Below, piece after piece: positions 7,206-14,252 of a stretch of 15,929 nucleotides of DNA. A program made the position numbers and the translations under genes. Within the stretch, counting starts at the first letter, position 1, and every line of letters starts with the position of its first letter. The notes beneath the pieces are model-generated. The model was not told the DNA's origin, made no database searches, and saw only the letters and a list, made by a program, of their open reading frames with translations. Source of the DNA: Porphyromonadaceae bacterium UBA3318 (GTDB lineage Bacteria; Bacteroidota; Bacteroidia; Bacteroidales; Muribaculaceae); assembly GCA_002361235.1 (NCBI GenBank), contig DESI01000003.1:1-15929 (forward strand). The letters run 5' to 3'.

Positions 7206-7898
7206 TTACATTGCGTCCATAGCCTCGATGGCTCCCATGAATCCGGCCACGCCGGTTCCAATCAGACTGATTAGCACCAGTACGCCGATACCGGCGAACA
7301 CGAAGGAGATGATGGTCATCACCTTGGCGTTGGAATTGGCGGCGTCGGCCTCCATATTGTTACCCATCTGGTACAGGTTGTTGGCCTTGTTGGCCTGGAC
7401 TATGCCGATGATGCTGAATATGATGCCTATGCAGCTGAATAGGCAGTTCAGCACCGTGGACACGATGGCCCAGGGAAGCCAGTTGGTGTGCGGGCGCACG
7501 TTGCCGCCCATGTTCTGCTGATACGGGTTGCCGTATTGCTGCTGTCCGTAGTACTGCTGCTGGCCGTAATAAGGCTGCTGGCCATATTGCGGCTGCTGCT
7601 GGCCGTAACCCTGCTGCGCCCCGTAGTTGGGCTGCGGGCCGTATTGCGGTTGCTGCGGGCCATACTGCTGTCCGGGCTGAGGCTGTTGCTGAGGTTGCTG
7701 CTCGGAGTTAGGGAAGATTGTTTCCTGCTCCTCGGCGAACAGAGCGGTCAGCTCGGGCATGGACGAGGCCTGAGCCCAGCCGTCCATGCCTTCGCGCCAT
7801 ACGTATGTGTCGGGGGTCATGCCCTGCATCCGCAGCACTTCGCGCGGGTAGGGACCCTTCTGCTGTCCATCGACGATGATGAAATATTGTTCATTCAT
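7206..7898 (-). CDS. GYF_2 domain protein with Q/Y/G-rich linker and CD225-like membrane domain
   Basis: This 230-aa protein has a GYF_2 domain (about 4-55: YFIIVDGQQKGPYPREVL, PDTYVWREGMDGW), a linker almost entirely of Q, P, Y, G and N (about 67-137), and two hydrophobic segments (about 141-166 and 193-217). Between them lies QANKANNLYQMGNNMEA, typical of bacterial CD225/dispanin proteins. It has no signal peptide, so the GYF and linker parts should be cytoplasmic with a membrane anchor at the C-terminus. I start at the ATG 7896-7898: the frame is open to 8060, but the extra 54 residues are an arginine/proline-rich shadow of the secA end. It begins 19 bp after secA and ends 5 bp before its paralogue, so co-transcription with secA is likely. 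Confidence 0.83.
   Translation of the reverse strand: MNEQYFIIVDGQQKGPYPREVLRMQGMTPDTYVWREGMDGWAQASSMPELTALFAEEQETIFPNSEQQPQQQPQPGQQYGPQQPQYGPQPNYGAQQGYGQQQPQYGQQPYYGQQQYYGQQQYGNPYQQNMGGNVRPHTNWLPWAIVSTVLNCLFSCIGIIFSIIGIVQANKANNLYQMGNNMEADAANSNAKVMTIISFVFAGIGVLVLISLIGTGVAGFMGAIEAMDAM
7488..7700 (-). repeat. Low-complexity Q/Y/G-rich coding repeat
   Basis: This stretch encodes residues 67-137 of the larger GYF protein. It consists of imperfect short repeats of the types QQPQYG, QQQYYG and GYGQ, with DNA-level repetition of ctgctg and ccgta/ggccgta blocks on the plus strand. There are nearly no charged residues. The composition resembles prion-like or phase-separating linkers (inference). Repeat number could vary between strains by slippage. 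Confidence 0.8.
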
Positions 7899-7917
7899 AG
7901 CTTGAGAAGTTATGGTG

Positions 7918-10900
7918 TCATTGGTTTTTGCCGCAGCAGTTCTTGTACTTCTTGCCCGAACCGCAGGGACAGGGATCGTTGCGTCCCACCTTGGTCTGCG
8001 CCTTTGCGGGCTGGGGCTTCTTGGGGCCGGACGAGTATGTGGCGTTCTTGGCGGCCTCACGCTGGGCGTTCTCGCCCTCGTATGTCTCGCGAGTGGTGCT
8101 GTAACCGGCGTATGGGTTGTAGCTGCGGGCGCGCTGGGTCGCTACCTCGGCGGCACGTGCGGCCTCCTGGGCCTCGCGGGCCTTCTTCGCCTCCTCGTAG
8201 TCGGGAGCGGCAAGACGTCCGCGCATCAGTGTGCCGACAACCTTGGCGTTCATGTCCCAGAGCATCTTCTTCCACAGCTCGAATGCCTCGATCTTGTAGA
8301 TCACCAGCGGGTCTTTCTGCTCGTAGGCGGCGTTCTGCACGGAGTGACGGAGCTCGTCCATCTCGCGCAACTGCTCCTGCCATGCGTGGTCGATGCTGCT
8401 CAGCAGCACGGCCTTCTCCCATGCCTTGGTCAGAGGCTTGCACTCGTTGTCGTAGCAGTTCTGCAGGTCTTCGTACACGTTGAACATCCTGCGGCCGTCG
8501 GTCACGGGCACTCCCACGGGACCGGAAGCGCCGTTCACCTCCACGAAGTCCTTGATGTAGGGCATCGCGGCGTGGGCAATCTGTTCCTTGCGGCGTGCCA
8601 GCAGTTCCATTGCCGAGTCTGACAGACGGTCGGTCATCTCCTCGGTGCTCATGCGGCTGAAGTCGTACTCCGAGAAGGGCACCTCCATCGAAAGCGTCTT
8701 GTATACCTCTTGGCTGAAGTCCTCGTAGCTGGAGTAAGATCCGCCGGCGATGTCACCTGCCAGCTCGTAGACGATGTTGGCGATATCCATGCCGATGCGC
8801 TCGCCGCGCAGGGCGTTCTGGCGCTTGCCGTACACGCCGTTACGCTGGGCGTTCATCACGTCGTCGTATTCCACCAGACGCTTACGGATGCCGAAGTTGT
8901 TGTTCTCCACTTTCTTCTGTGCGGTCTCGATGCTCTTGGTGACCATGCGGTCCTCGATCATCTCGCCCTCCTTGAAGCCGAGGCGATCAAGCATCTTCAC
9001 CACGCGCTCAGAGGCGAACAGACGCATCACGGTGTCCTCGAACGACACGAAGAATACCGAGCTGCCCGGGTCGCCCTGACGTCCGGCACGACCACGCAGC
9101 TGACGGTCCACGCGACGCGACTCGTGGCGCTCCGTACCGATGATGGCCAGACCTCCGGCCTCGCGTACCTCGGGGCTAAGCTTGATATCCGTACCTCGGC
9201 CGGCCATGTTGGTGGCGATGGTGACGGTGCCTTTCTGACCGGCCTGGGCCACCACATTGGCCTCCTGCTGGTGCAGCTTGGCGTTCAGCACCTGGTGCGG
9301 AATGTGACGCAGCTTCAGCATCTTAGACAGCAGCTCGGAAATCTCGACCGAGGTGGTACCCACCAGCACCGGACGGCCCTGGCTCACCATGTCCTCCACT
9401 TCCTGGATGATGGCCGCGTATTTCTCCTTCTTGGTGCGGTACACGCGGTCGTTCATGTCGTTGCGGATCACGGGACGGTTGGTCGGAATCTCGATTACCT
9501 CGAGTTTATAGATGTCGTAGAACTCGCCTGCCTCGGTCATGGCCGTACCGGTCATGCCCGCTAATTTGCGGTACATACGGAAATAGTTCTGCAGCGTGAT
9601 GGTGGCGTATGTCTGCGTGGCGGCCTCCACCTTGACGCCCTCCTTGGCCTCGATGGCCTGGTGCAGTCCGTCGGAGTAGCGGCGACCCTCCATGATACGG
9701 CCCGTCTGCTCGTCCACAATCTTGATCTTGTTGTCGTCAATCACATATTCCACATCCTTGTCGAACAGTGTGTAGGCCTTCAGCAGCTGGTTGACGGTAT
9801 GTACGCGCTCCGACTTGATGGAGTAGTTCTGCAGCAGCGAGTCTTTCTTCTCCTGCTTCTGTTCGGGAGTCAGGTCTTCGTTCTCCACCTCGCTGAGCTG
9901 GGCGGCGATGTCGGGCAGGATGAAGAAGTCGGGGTCGGTGGTGGTGCCTGTCAGGATGTCGATACCCTTGTCGGTCAGCTCGATGCTGTGGTTTTTCTCG
10001 TCGATCACGAAGTACAGGGGCTCTACGGCCTTAGGCATCTCGCGGTTGTTGTCGGCCATGTACTTGGCCTCCACCTTCAGCATCAGGTTCTTGATACCGT
10101 CCTCGCTCAGATAGCGGATCAGCGGGCCGTGCTTGGGCAGAGCCTTGTAGACGCGGAACAGCGCCAGACCGCCCTCCTCGGTGTCACCCTTGGAGATCTT
10201 GTCCTTGGCCTCGAGAAGAAGCTGCTGAGCTAATTTGCGCTGTGCGTTCACGATTTTCTCTACATTGGGTTTGAACTCGTTGAACATCTGGTCGTCGCCC
10301 TTGGGGATGGGGCCGGATATGATCAGAGGCGTACGGGCATCGTCGATCAGCACGGAGTCAACCTCGTCGACGATCGCATAATAATGCTGTTCGCGCTGCA
10401 CCAGGTCCTCCACACGGGTGGCCATGTTGTCGCGCAGATAGTCGAAACCGAACTCGTTGTTGGTTCCGAACGTGATGTCTGAGTTATAAACGTCGCGGCG
10501 CTCCTGGCTGTTGGGCTCGGTCTTGTCGATACATCCCACGGTCAGTCCGTGGAACTGATAGAGCGGGCCCATCCACTCGGAGTCACGCTTGGCCAGATAG
10601 TCGTTGACCGTCACCACGTGCACTCCCTCGCCTGTGAGGGCGTTCAGGAACACGGGCAGCGTCGCCACCAGGGTCTTACCCTCGCCGGTGGCCATCTCCG
10701 CGATGTTGTTCGACACCTTGTTGCCGTTCATCATGCCGTGGAGCACCATGCCGCCGATCAGCTGCACGTCGTAGTGCACCATGTCCCATTTCATCAGGTT
10801 GCCGCCGGCCACCCACTGGTTGCGGTATATGGCCTTGTCGCCCTCGATGGTGACGAAGTCCTTGCCCTGGGCCGCCAGTTTGCGGTCGGCATCGGTGGCT

Positions 10901-11283
10901 GTCACCTCGATGGTCTCGTTCTCGGCGAAACGGCGTGCAGTCTCCTTGACCACGGCGAATACTTCGGGCAGCGCCTCGTCCAGGTCCTTGGCGTAGTTGG
11001 CGAACATGTCCTCGCGGGTCTGGTCTATCTCCTTCCACAGCGGCTCGCGCTTCTCGTAATCCAGAGTCTCGATCTGGGCGCGCAGTTCGTCGATGTGGTC
11101 CTTGTATGACTGCGCGTTGCCGCGGATGCGGCCCTTTACGGTCTCGATGCGGCCGCGAAGCTCGTCGTGGCTCAGCGACTGGAGCTCGTTGTAGATAGGT
11201 TTGATTTCCTTATTGAGGCGGTTCCACAACGGACGCACCGCGCGCTCCGACTGGTTTCCGAAAAGTTTCTTTAATATACTCAT
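7918..11283 (-). CDS. secA: Preprotein translocase ATPase SecA
   Basis: This 1121-aa SecA is the motor that uses ATP to push unfolded preproteins through SecYEG. Seen: Walker A ATGEGKT (198-204), DEAD-type Walker B VDEVD (305-309), NEFGFDYLRDN (276-286), NMAGRGTDIKL and QLRGRAGRQGDPGSS in the second helicase half, and a C-terminal zinc/SecB-binding tail CPCGSGKKYKNCC (1105-1117). It is about 220 residues longer than E. coli SecA. Bacteroidetes SecAs are known to be long; part of the excess is an N-terminal charged insertion (about 45-110) and part lies in the first nucleotide-binding/preprotein region (about 325-470). Start ATG at 11281-11283, MSILKKLFGNQ, matches family starts. It is preceded by 73 bp with homopolymer tracts and followed after 19 bp by the first GYF gene. 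Confidence 0.98.
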   Translation of the reverse strand: MSILKKLFGNQSERAVRPLWNRLNKEIKPIYNELQSLSHDELRGRIETVKGRIRGNAQSYKDHIDELRAQIETLDYEKREPLWKEIDQTREDMFANYAKDLDEALPEVFAVVKETARRFAENETIEVTATDADRKLAAQGKDFVTIEGDKAIYRNQWVAGGNLMKWDMVHYDVQLIGGMVLHGMMNGNKVSNNIAEMATGEGKTLVATLPVFLNALTGEGVHVVTVNDYLAKRDSEWMGPLYQFHGLTVGCIDKTEPNSQERRDVYNSDITFGTNNEFGFDYLRDNMATRVEDLVQREQHYYAIVDEVDSVLIDDARTPLIISGPIPKGDDQMFNEFKPNVEKIVNAQRKLAQQLLLEAKDKISKGDTEEGGLALFRVYKALPKHGPLIRYLSEDGIKNLMLKVEAKYMADNNREMPKAVEPLYFVIDEKNHSIELTDKGIDILTGTTTDPDFFILPDIAAQLSEVENEDLTPEQKQEKKDSLLQNYSIKSERVHTVNQLLKAYTLFDKDVEYVIDDNKIKIVDEQTGRIMEGRRYSDGLHQAIEAKEGVKVEAATQTYATITLQNYFRMYRKLAGMTGTAMTEAGEFYDIYKLEVIEIPTNRPVIRNDMNDRVYRTKKEKYAAIIQEVEDMVSQGRPVLVGTTSVEISELLSKMLKLRHIPHQVLNAKLHQQEANVVAQAGQKGTVTIATNMAGRGTDIKLSPEVREAGGLAIIGTERHESRRVDRQLRGRAGRQGDPGSSVFFVSFEDTVMRLFASERVVKMLDRLGFKEGEMIEDRMVTKSIETAQKKVENNNFGIRKRLVEYDDVMNAQRNGVYGKRQNALRGERIGMDIANIVYELAGDIAGGSYSSYEDFSQEVYKTLSMEVPFSEYDFSRMSTEEMTDRLSDSAMELLARRKEQIAHAAMPYIKDFVEVNGASGPVGVPVTDGRRMFNVYEDLQNCYDNECKPLTKAWEKAVLLSSIDHAWQEQLREMDELRHSVQNAAYEQKDPLVIYKIEAFELWKKMLWDMNAKVVGTLMRGRLAAPDYEEAKKAREAQEAARAAEVATQRARSYNPYAGYSTTRETYEGENAQREAAKNATYSSGPKKPQPAKAQTKVGRNDPCPCGSGKKYKNCCGKNQ

Positions 11284-11356
11284 GGTTGTGTCTTTATTCT
11301 GATGTTAAATTGAAAATACGTTTTTTTTGGGGGGGTATCCCAGAGGGATTTTATGG
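11284..11356 (-). other. secA leader region; no clear promoter
   Basis: This is the largest gap within the gene row (73 bp). On the minus strand it contains a short inverted repeat ATCCC-TCT-GGGAT (11337-11349), then C7 directly followed by A8, then an AT-rich stretch up to the secA ATG. I found no good TTTG / TAnnTTTG pair; the nearest -7-like sequence is GTATTTTCA, with two mismatches. The hairpin is not followed by U residues on either strand, so it is not a convincing terminator. Transcription may run through from the phosphatase-like gene. Confidence 0.45.
11321..11335. repeat. Adjacent homopolymer tracts T8-G7 in the secA leader
   Basis: Eight T (11321-11328) are followed directly by seven G (11329-11335) on the plus strand. 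Both tracts are of a length at which polymerase slippage occurs. They lie 38-52 bp upstream of the secA ATG, outside any coding region. Confidence 0.9.
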
Positions 11357-12934
11357 TTATTTTTGCAGCGGTATTGACCGTGCGCGGGTGCCGTTGGGCG
11401 AGCGTATTCTCAATATGTCGGTCAGGGTGGGGGCCAGGGCGGCCGCTTCCACGGGAGAGTCGATTTTCTGTGCGGGGATGCCGGGCGTCATGATGAACGC
11501 CGGAGTCATCACGGGCATCTGACGCACCGGTTTCTGGTGCGAGGCTACGGGGGCGTCCTCGTCCACCACGCTCCATCCGGGAGCCAGGCGGATTATGACG
11601 TCGCCGCCGTATTTCGGGTCGTAACCGAGGTTAAGCGCGTCGGTCTCGGGCGACGACGGCGACAGAATCTCGTGTCGTGTGAAGGTCTGCTCCACACCGC
11701 TCATCAAGGCCAGGAACTGACGTGCCTCGTCGGCGATGGTGACGGGGTCGAGGTTGCGTGCCTCGATGCTCTTGGAGTCAAGGTAGACGTTGCCGTTGCG
11801 TATCGAAGCGATATAGTCGCCGATACCGTGGCGGGCAACGAGGTATGAGTTAAGCAGCGAGCGTGCGCGGCGCACGGAGAATTCGCCGCCGGGAATGCGG
11901 AACCGTTTGTCCTCGGTGGCCGTGGCGTCGTAGTATCCGGTGGATGTGAGCCATATCAGGGCGTTCTCCTTGCCGCAGTATTTGTCCACGGCTTCGATAA
12001 TGCGTCCTATCTGGGCGTCGAGCCGGATGCAGGCGTCGGTGCTTTCCACCGTGCCGGTGCCGAGCGAATACTTGTAGGGGGCGACGGTGTACGCCACGTT
12101 AATCATGCCCTGAGCGGCGGGGTCGGCCGGCATCTGGCTGATCAGTTCCACCGCTATGTCGGTCACGGCGCGGTTGCCGGCGGGCGAAAGCCCGAACTTG
12201 CGGTAGGCGTCGCGGTCGCGCGAGGTGAATTTATAATCGAAAGCGGGTCCCTTGGCCAGATTGGTGCAGAGTCGCGCCGTGGCAGGCAGGGGACGCCATT
12301 TCACAGTGTCTATCTGGTGAGCCGGAGCCGTGCGGGAGTTGACCCGTTTCGTGGCGTTGTTCAGAAGGCCGTAGTACGACGAAGTGGCCCAGAGTCCGGA
12401 CGTGTTGTTGAGCCACACGGCATTGTTGGCCGCATGACCGGCCAGTATCACGGCCTGCTGCGGATCGGCCGCCACGGAGTATATCACGGCCTTGCCGTCG
12501 GAGGCGATTGCCAGTTCGTCGGCGATGGTGGATAGGCGCAGACCTTCGGGCGTGAACGAATCGTTGGATATGGACCCGTTCGACATCGGGCGGGCCAACG
12601 GGGGCCGCATGGTCTGCGACTCCGAGTCGAATATCAGGGCCGACGGCACGCCGGTGTAGGCAGGCCATGAACCTGTCATGACGGCAGCGGTGCCGCTTGA
12701 CGCGTCAAGGCCCGGTGTCTTGAAATCGACGTCGCGCAGATATGCCCCGTCGCGCATCAGCACCTTGAATCCCTTCTCGCCGAAAAGGCTCTGCAGCTGG
12801 TCTATCTGGTCGGTGCGCAGCTGGTCCACGACTATTCCCACCACGAGCCGCGGCGTCGCGCCGCTGACCTCGAGGGGAACAGTTCCCGCCAATGCTGCCA
12901 GACCCAACAGTCCGGTTGTCGCTAACCTGTACAT
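11357..12934 (-). CDS. Exported alkaline-phosphatase-superfamily protein, probably degenerate active site
   Basis: This 525-aa protein has a signal peptide (hydrophobic LLGLAALAGTVPLEVSG, 9-25) and a type I phosphodiesterase/alkaline-phosphatase fold: RLVVGIVVDQLRTDQ (29-43), FGEKGFKVLMRDGA (51-64), a VMTG turn (85-88), STIADELA (135-142) and a final APTLTDILRI-x-PNGTRA (501-517). Metal ligand D37 is kept. Where active relatives such as PafA have TAPGH with the nucleophile, this has LDASSGTAA (76-84). The usual TDxxGH ligand block appears as YTVAPYKY (282-289), and the usual SDHG/ADHG as TSTGYYDA (330-337). It therefore looks like a catalytically altered or dead periplasmic member. I recall similar TSTGYxDA variants as a Bacteroidales subgroup, without having checked. 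It lies 28 bp after the Lnb-like gene and upstream of secA. Confidence 0.78.
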   Translation of the reverse strand: MYRLATTGLLGLAALAGTVPLEVSGATPRLVVGIVVDQLRTDQIDQLQSLFGEKGFKVLMRDGAYLRDVDFKTPGLDASSGTAAVMTGSWPAYTGVPSALIFDSESQTMRPPLARPMSNGSISNDSFTPEGLRLSTIADELAIASDGKAVIYSVAADPQQAVILAGHAANNAVWLNNTSGLWATSSYYGLLNNATKRVNSRTAPAHQIDTVKWRPLPATARLCTNLAKGPAFDYKFTSRDRDAYRKFGLSPAGNRAVTDIAVELISQMPADPAAQGMINVAYTVAPYKYSLGTGTVESTDACIRLDAQIGRIIEAVDKYCGKENALIWLTSTGYYDATATEDKRFRIPGGEFSVRRARSLLNSYLVARHGIGDYIASIRNGNVYLDSKSIEARNLDPVTIADEARQFLALMSGVEQTFTRHEILSPSSPETDALNLGYDPKYGGDVIIRLAPGWSVVDEDAPVASHQKPVRQMPVMTPAFIMTPGIPAQKIDSPVEAAALAPTLTDILRIRSPNGTRARSIPLQK

Positions 12935-12962
12935 CTTTTTATATCGATTGCCGAAGTGTGAA

Positions 12963-14225
12963 TCAGCGTTTCCGTTTCGCCGGTTGCCGCTTCGGCTTGG
13001 TTGTCTTATTATGTATCTTACTATTAATATTATAACTCTGTTTATAGTCTAATATTGCGTAGGCTATGGAGAGAGCGAGAGTGGCGCCCATCAGCGGGAA
13101 GAAGGCCGGGTTGGCCGACTGCAGCTGGAAGGGCCAGATTATAAGCAGGATTCCGAGCACCACGATGTTGTACCATGCCATGATGTTGACGGGCCAGTGG
13201 GCACGGGGCCACCATACGCATACGGCCACTATCAGCTGCAGCGGATTGAGCCAGAGCAACAGCATGTTGGGACTCGTGGCTTCGTGGTCCGAGGCGAACA
13301 CCAGGAAGGCGATGACGCATCCTCCCAGTCCGATCAACGCGAACCACAGACAGTACAGCCAGCGCAGAATCCTTCGTTTCCATGCCATGAACACGGAGAA
13401 CGCCGCCATTAATATGAAACAAATAACGCTCCAAAAGTTCGGCGTCAGGTACCGTGGCGTCGGCGGCAGTGTTGCGTGTCCGCTGTCGGGCGTGAGCTGA
13501 CGTGTGTCGCTCACCAGCCGGCGGCCGTCGCTGAGCGTGGCCCCGGCGTAGCGGTCGGACATCACCGTAGGCACGAACATCTCCTCGTTGGCCCTCAACT
13601 CCCGGTCCAGACCGGAGCCGAGCGCCAGGTCGATGCCGAACTGATACCAGGGATAGTCGCGGTGGAACGCCCGCATCTCGCGGCGGAAGGTGCCGTAGGC
13701 TATCGTGTCGGGGAATATCAGCCGTGCGTCGGTGGCCTGGGACAGACGGTCGGTGATGCGGGTGGCGCAGTTGTCCTTCACGTAATTATAGCGGTACGTG
13801 CGGTTCTGAGGCAATGCCTCGGTCTGAAGCAGCGAGCGCAGTTTCCACGCCTCGTCCTGCGTCAGGTTCAGGTCCTGTTCCAGCACCTTGCGCCCCTCCG
13901 ACAGATATTCTGGCATGAACCACATCGTGGGGTAGCCGACAAGCATATAGTCGGTCTCCCCCTTCACGAAACGGTACACGAAATTAGGCTCGTCGAAGTT
14001 GAACACGCCGTAATTCCACACCGAATCCACCTCGGCGCCGCGTATGCGGATGGCGCTGTGACCGCACAGCTGGTACACCTCCGGGCCGGGCCATGCCGTG
14101 AGCAGACTTACAACGATGGAATCCCGTTTCTGCGTCGCCACCGAGGGAAACGCAAGAAACAGGATTACCAGTGTCGTCAATATGTGTCTGATCGATATTC
14201 GCAATTGTCTGATCAAAATTTGCAA
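12963..14225 (-). CDS. DUF4105 / Lnb-like membrane protein (possible lipoprotein N-acyltransferase)
   Basis: This protein is about 420 aa. An N-terminal hydrophobic signal (LTTLVILFLAFPSVA, 16-30) precedes a periplasmic DUF4105 domain with GHSAIRI (H56) and DNCATRITDRL (C153), the likely His/Cys catalytic pair. Around five membrane helices follow (about 264-282, 288-310, 322-338, 345-366, 373-391), then a strongly basic tail (KTTKPKRQPAKRKR). DUF4105 has been linked to Lnb, the lipoprotein N-acyltransferase of Bacteroides, which would place it in outer-membrane lipoprotein maturation; function here is inferred from family. No ATG exists before residue 94, so the start must be a TTG: codons 1, 4, 8 and 16 are all TTG, and codon 8 (14204) gives the best signal peptide. 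A TAA stop precedes codon 1 directly. The start lies in a 21-bp tandem repeat, 8 bp after the asnS stop. Confidence 0.8.
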   Translation of the reverse strand: MQILIRQLRISIRHILTTLVILFLAFPSVATQKRDSIVVSLLTAWPGPEVYQLCGHSAIRIRGAEVDSVWNYGVFNFDEPNFVYRFVKGETDYMLVGYPTMWFMPEYLSEGRKVLEQDLNLTQDEAWKLRSLLQTEALPQNRTYRYNYVKDNCATRITDRLSQATDARLIFPDTIAYGTFRREMRAFHRDYPWYQFGIDLALGSGLDRELRANEEMFVPTVMSDRYAGATLSDGRRLVSDTRQLTPDSGHATLPPTPRYLTPNFWSVICFILMAAFSVFMAWKRRILRWLYCLWFALIGLGGCVIAFLVFASDHEATSPNMLLLWLNPLQLIVAVCVWWPRAHWPVNIMAWYNIVVLGILLIIWPFQLQSANPAFFPLMGATLALSIAYAILDYKQSYNINSKIHNKTTKPKRQPAKRKR

Positions 14226-14252
14226 TTATCTGATCAATATTCGCAATTGTTC
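14190..14252. repeat. Three-copy 21-bp tandem repeat across the asnS end and Lnb-like gene start
   Basis: Three direct copies lie at 14190-14210, 14211-14231 and 14232-14252. They differ pairwise at 3 to 5 of 21 positions. On the minus strand each contains AATTGC(G/A)AAT and then (T/C)GATC, so each has one GATC site. The first copy met in transcription (14232-14252) encodes the last asnS codons and its TGA. The next retains the same frame and a TGA; the third has CGA instead. The second and third copies form the first codons of the Lnb-like gene and each offers an in-frame TTG. Confidence 0.92.

Noticed and set aside
7899..8060. N-terminal extension of the larger GYF protein into secA
   Set aside because: It would overlap the conserved zinc-binding tail of SecA and gives an Arg/Pro/Thr-rich peptide without GYF character.
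7488..8483. Long plus-strand frame starting with Leu/Val-rich residues
   Set aside because: It is the reverse of the Q/Y/G linker and of the secA 3' end; the hydrophobic look comes from antisense CTG-type repeats.
7918..11283. SecA as a SecA2-type accessory copy
   Set aside because: All canonical SecA motifs and the full zinc-binding C-terminus are present, and long SecAs are normal in Bacteroidetes; nothing suggests an accessory paralogue.
11337..11349. Hairpin as a terminator of the phosphatase-like gene
   Set aside because: The stem is only 5 bp and is not followed by a U-run in the direction of transcription; on the minus strand C7A8 follows.
14190..14252. CRISPR-like or riboswitch-like element
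   Set aside because: The three units are contiguous without spacers and lie partly within coding sequence, so they are a simple tandem repeat.
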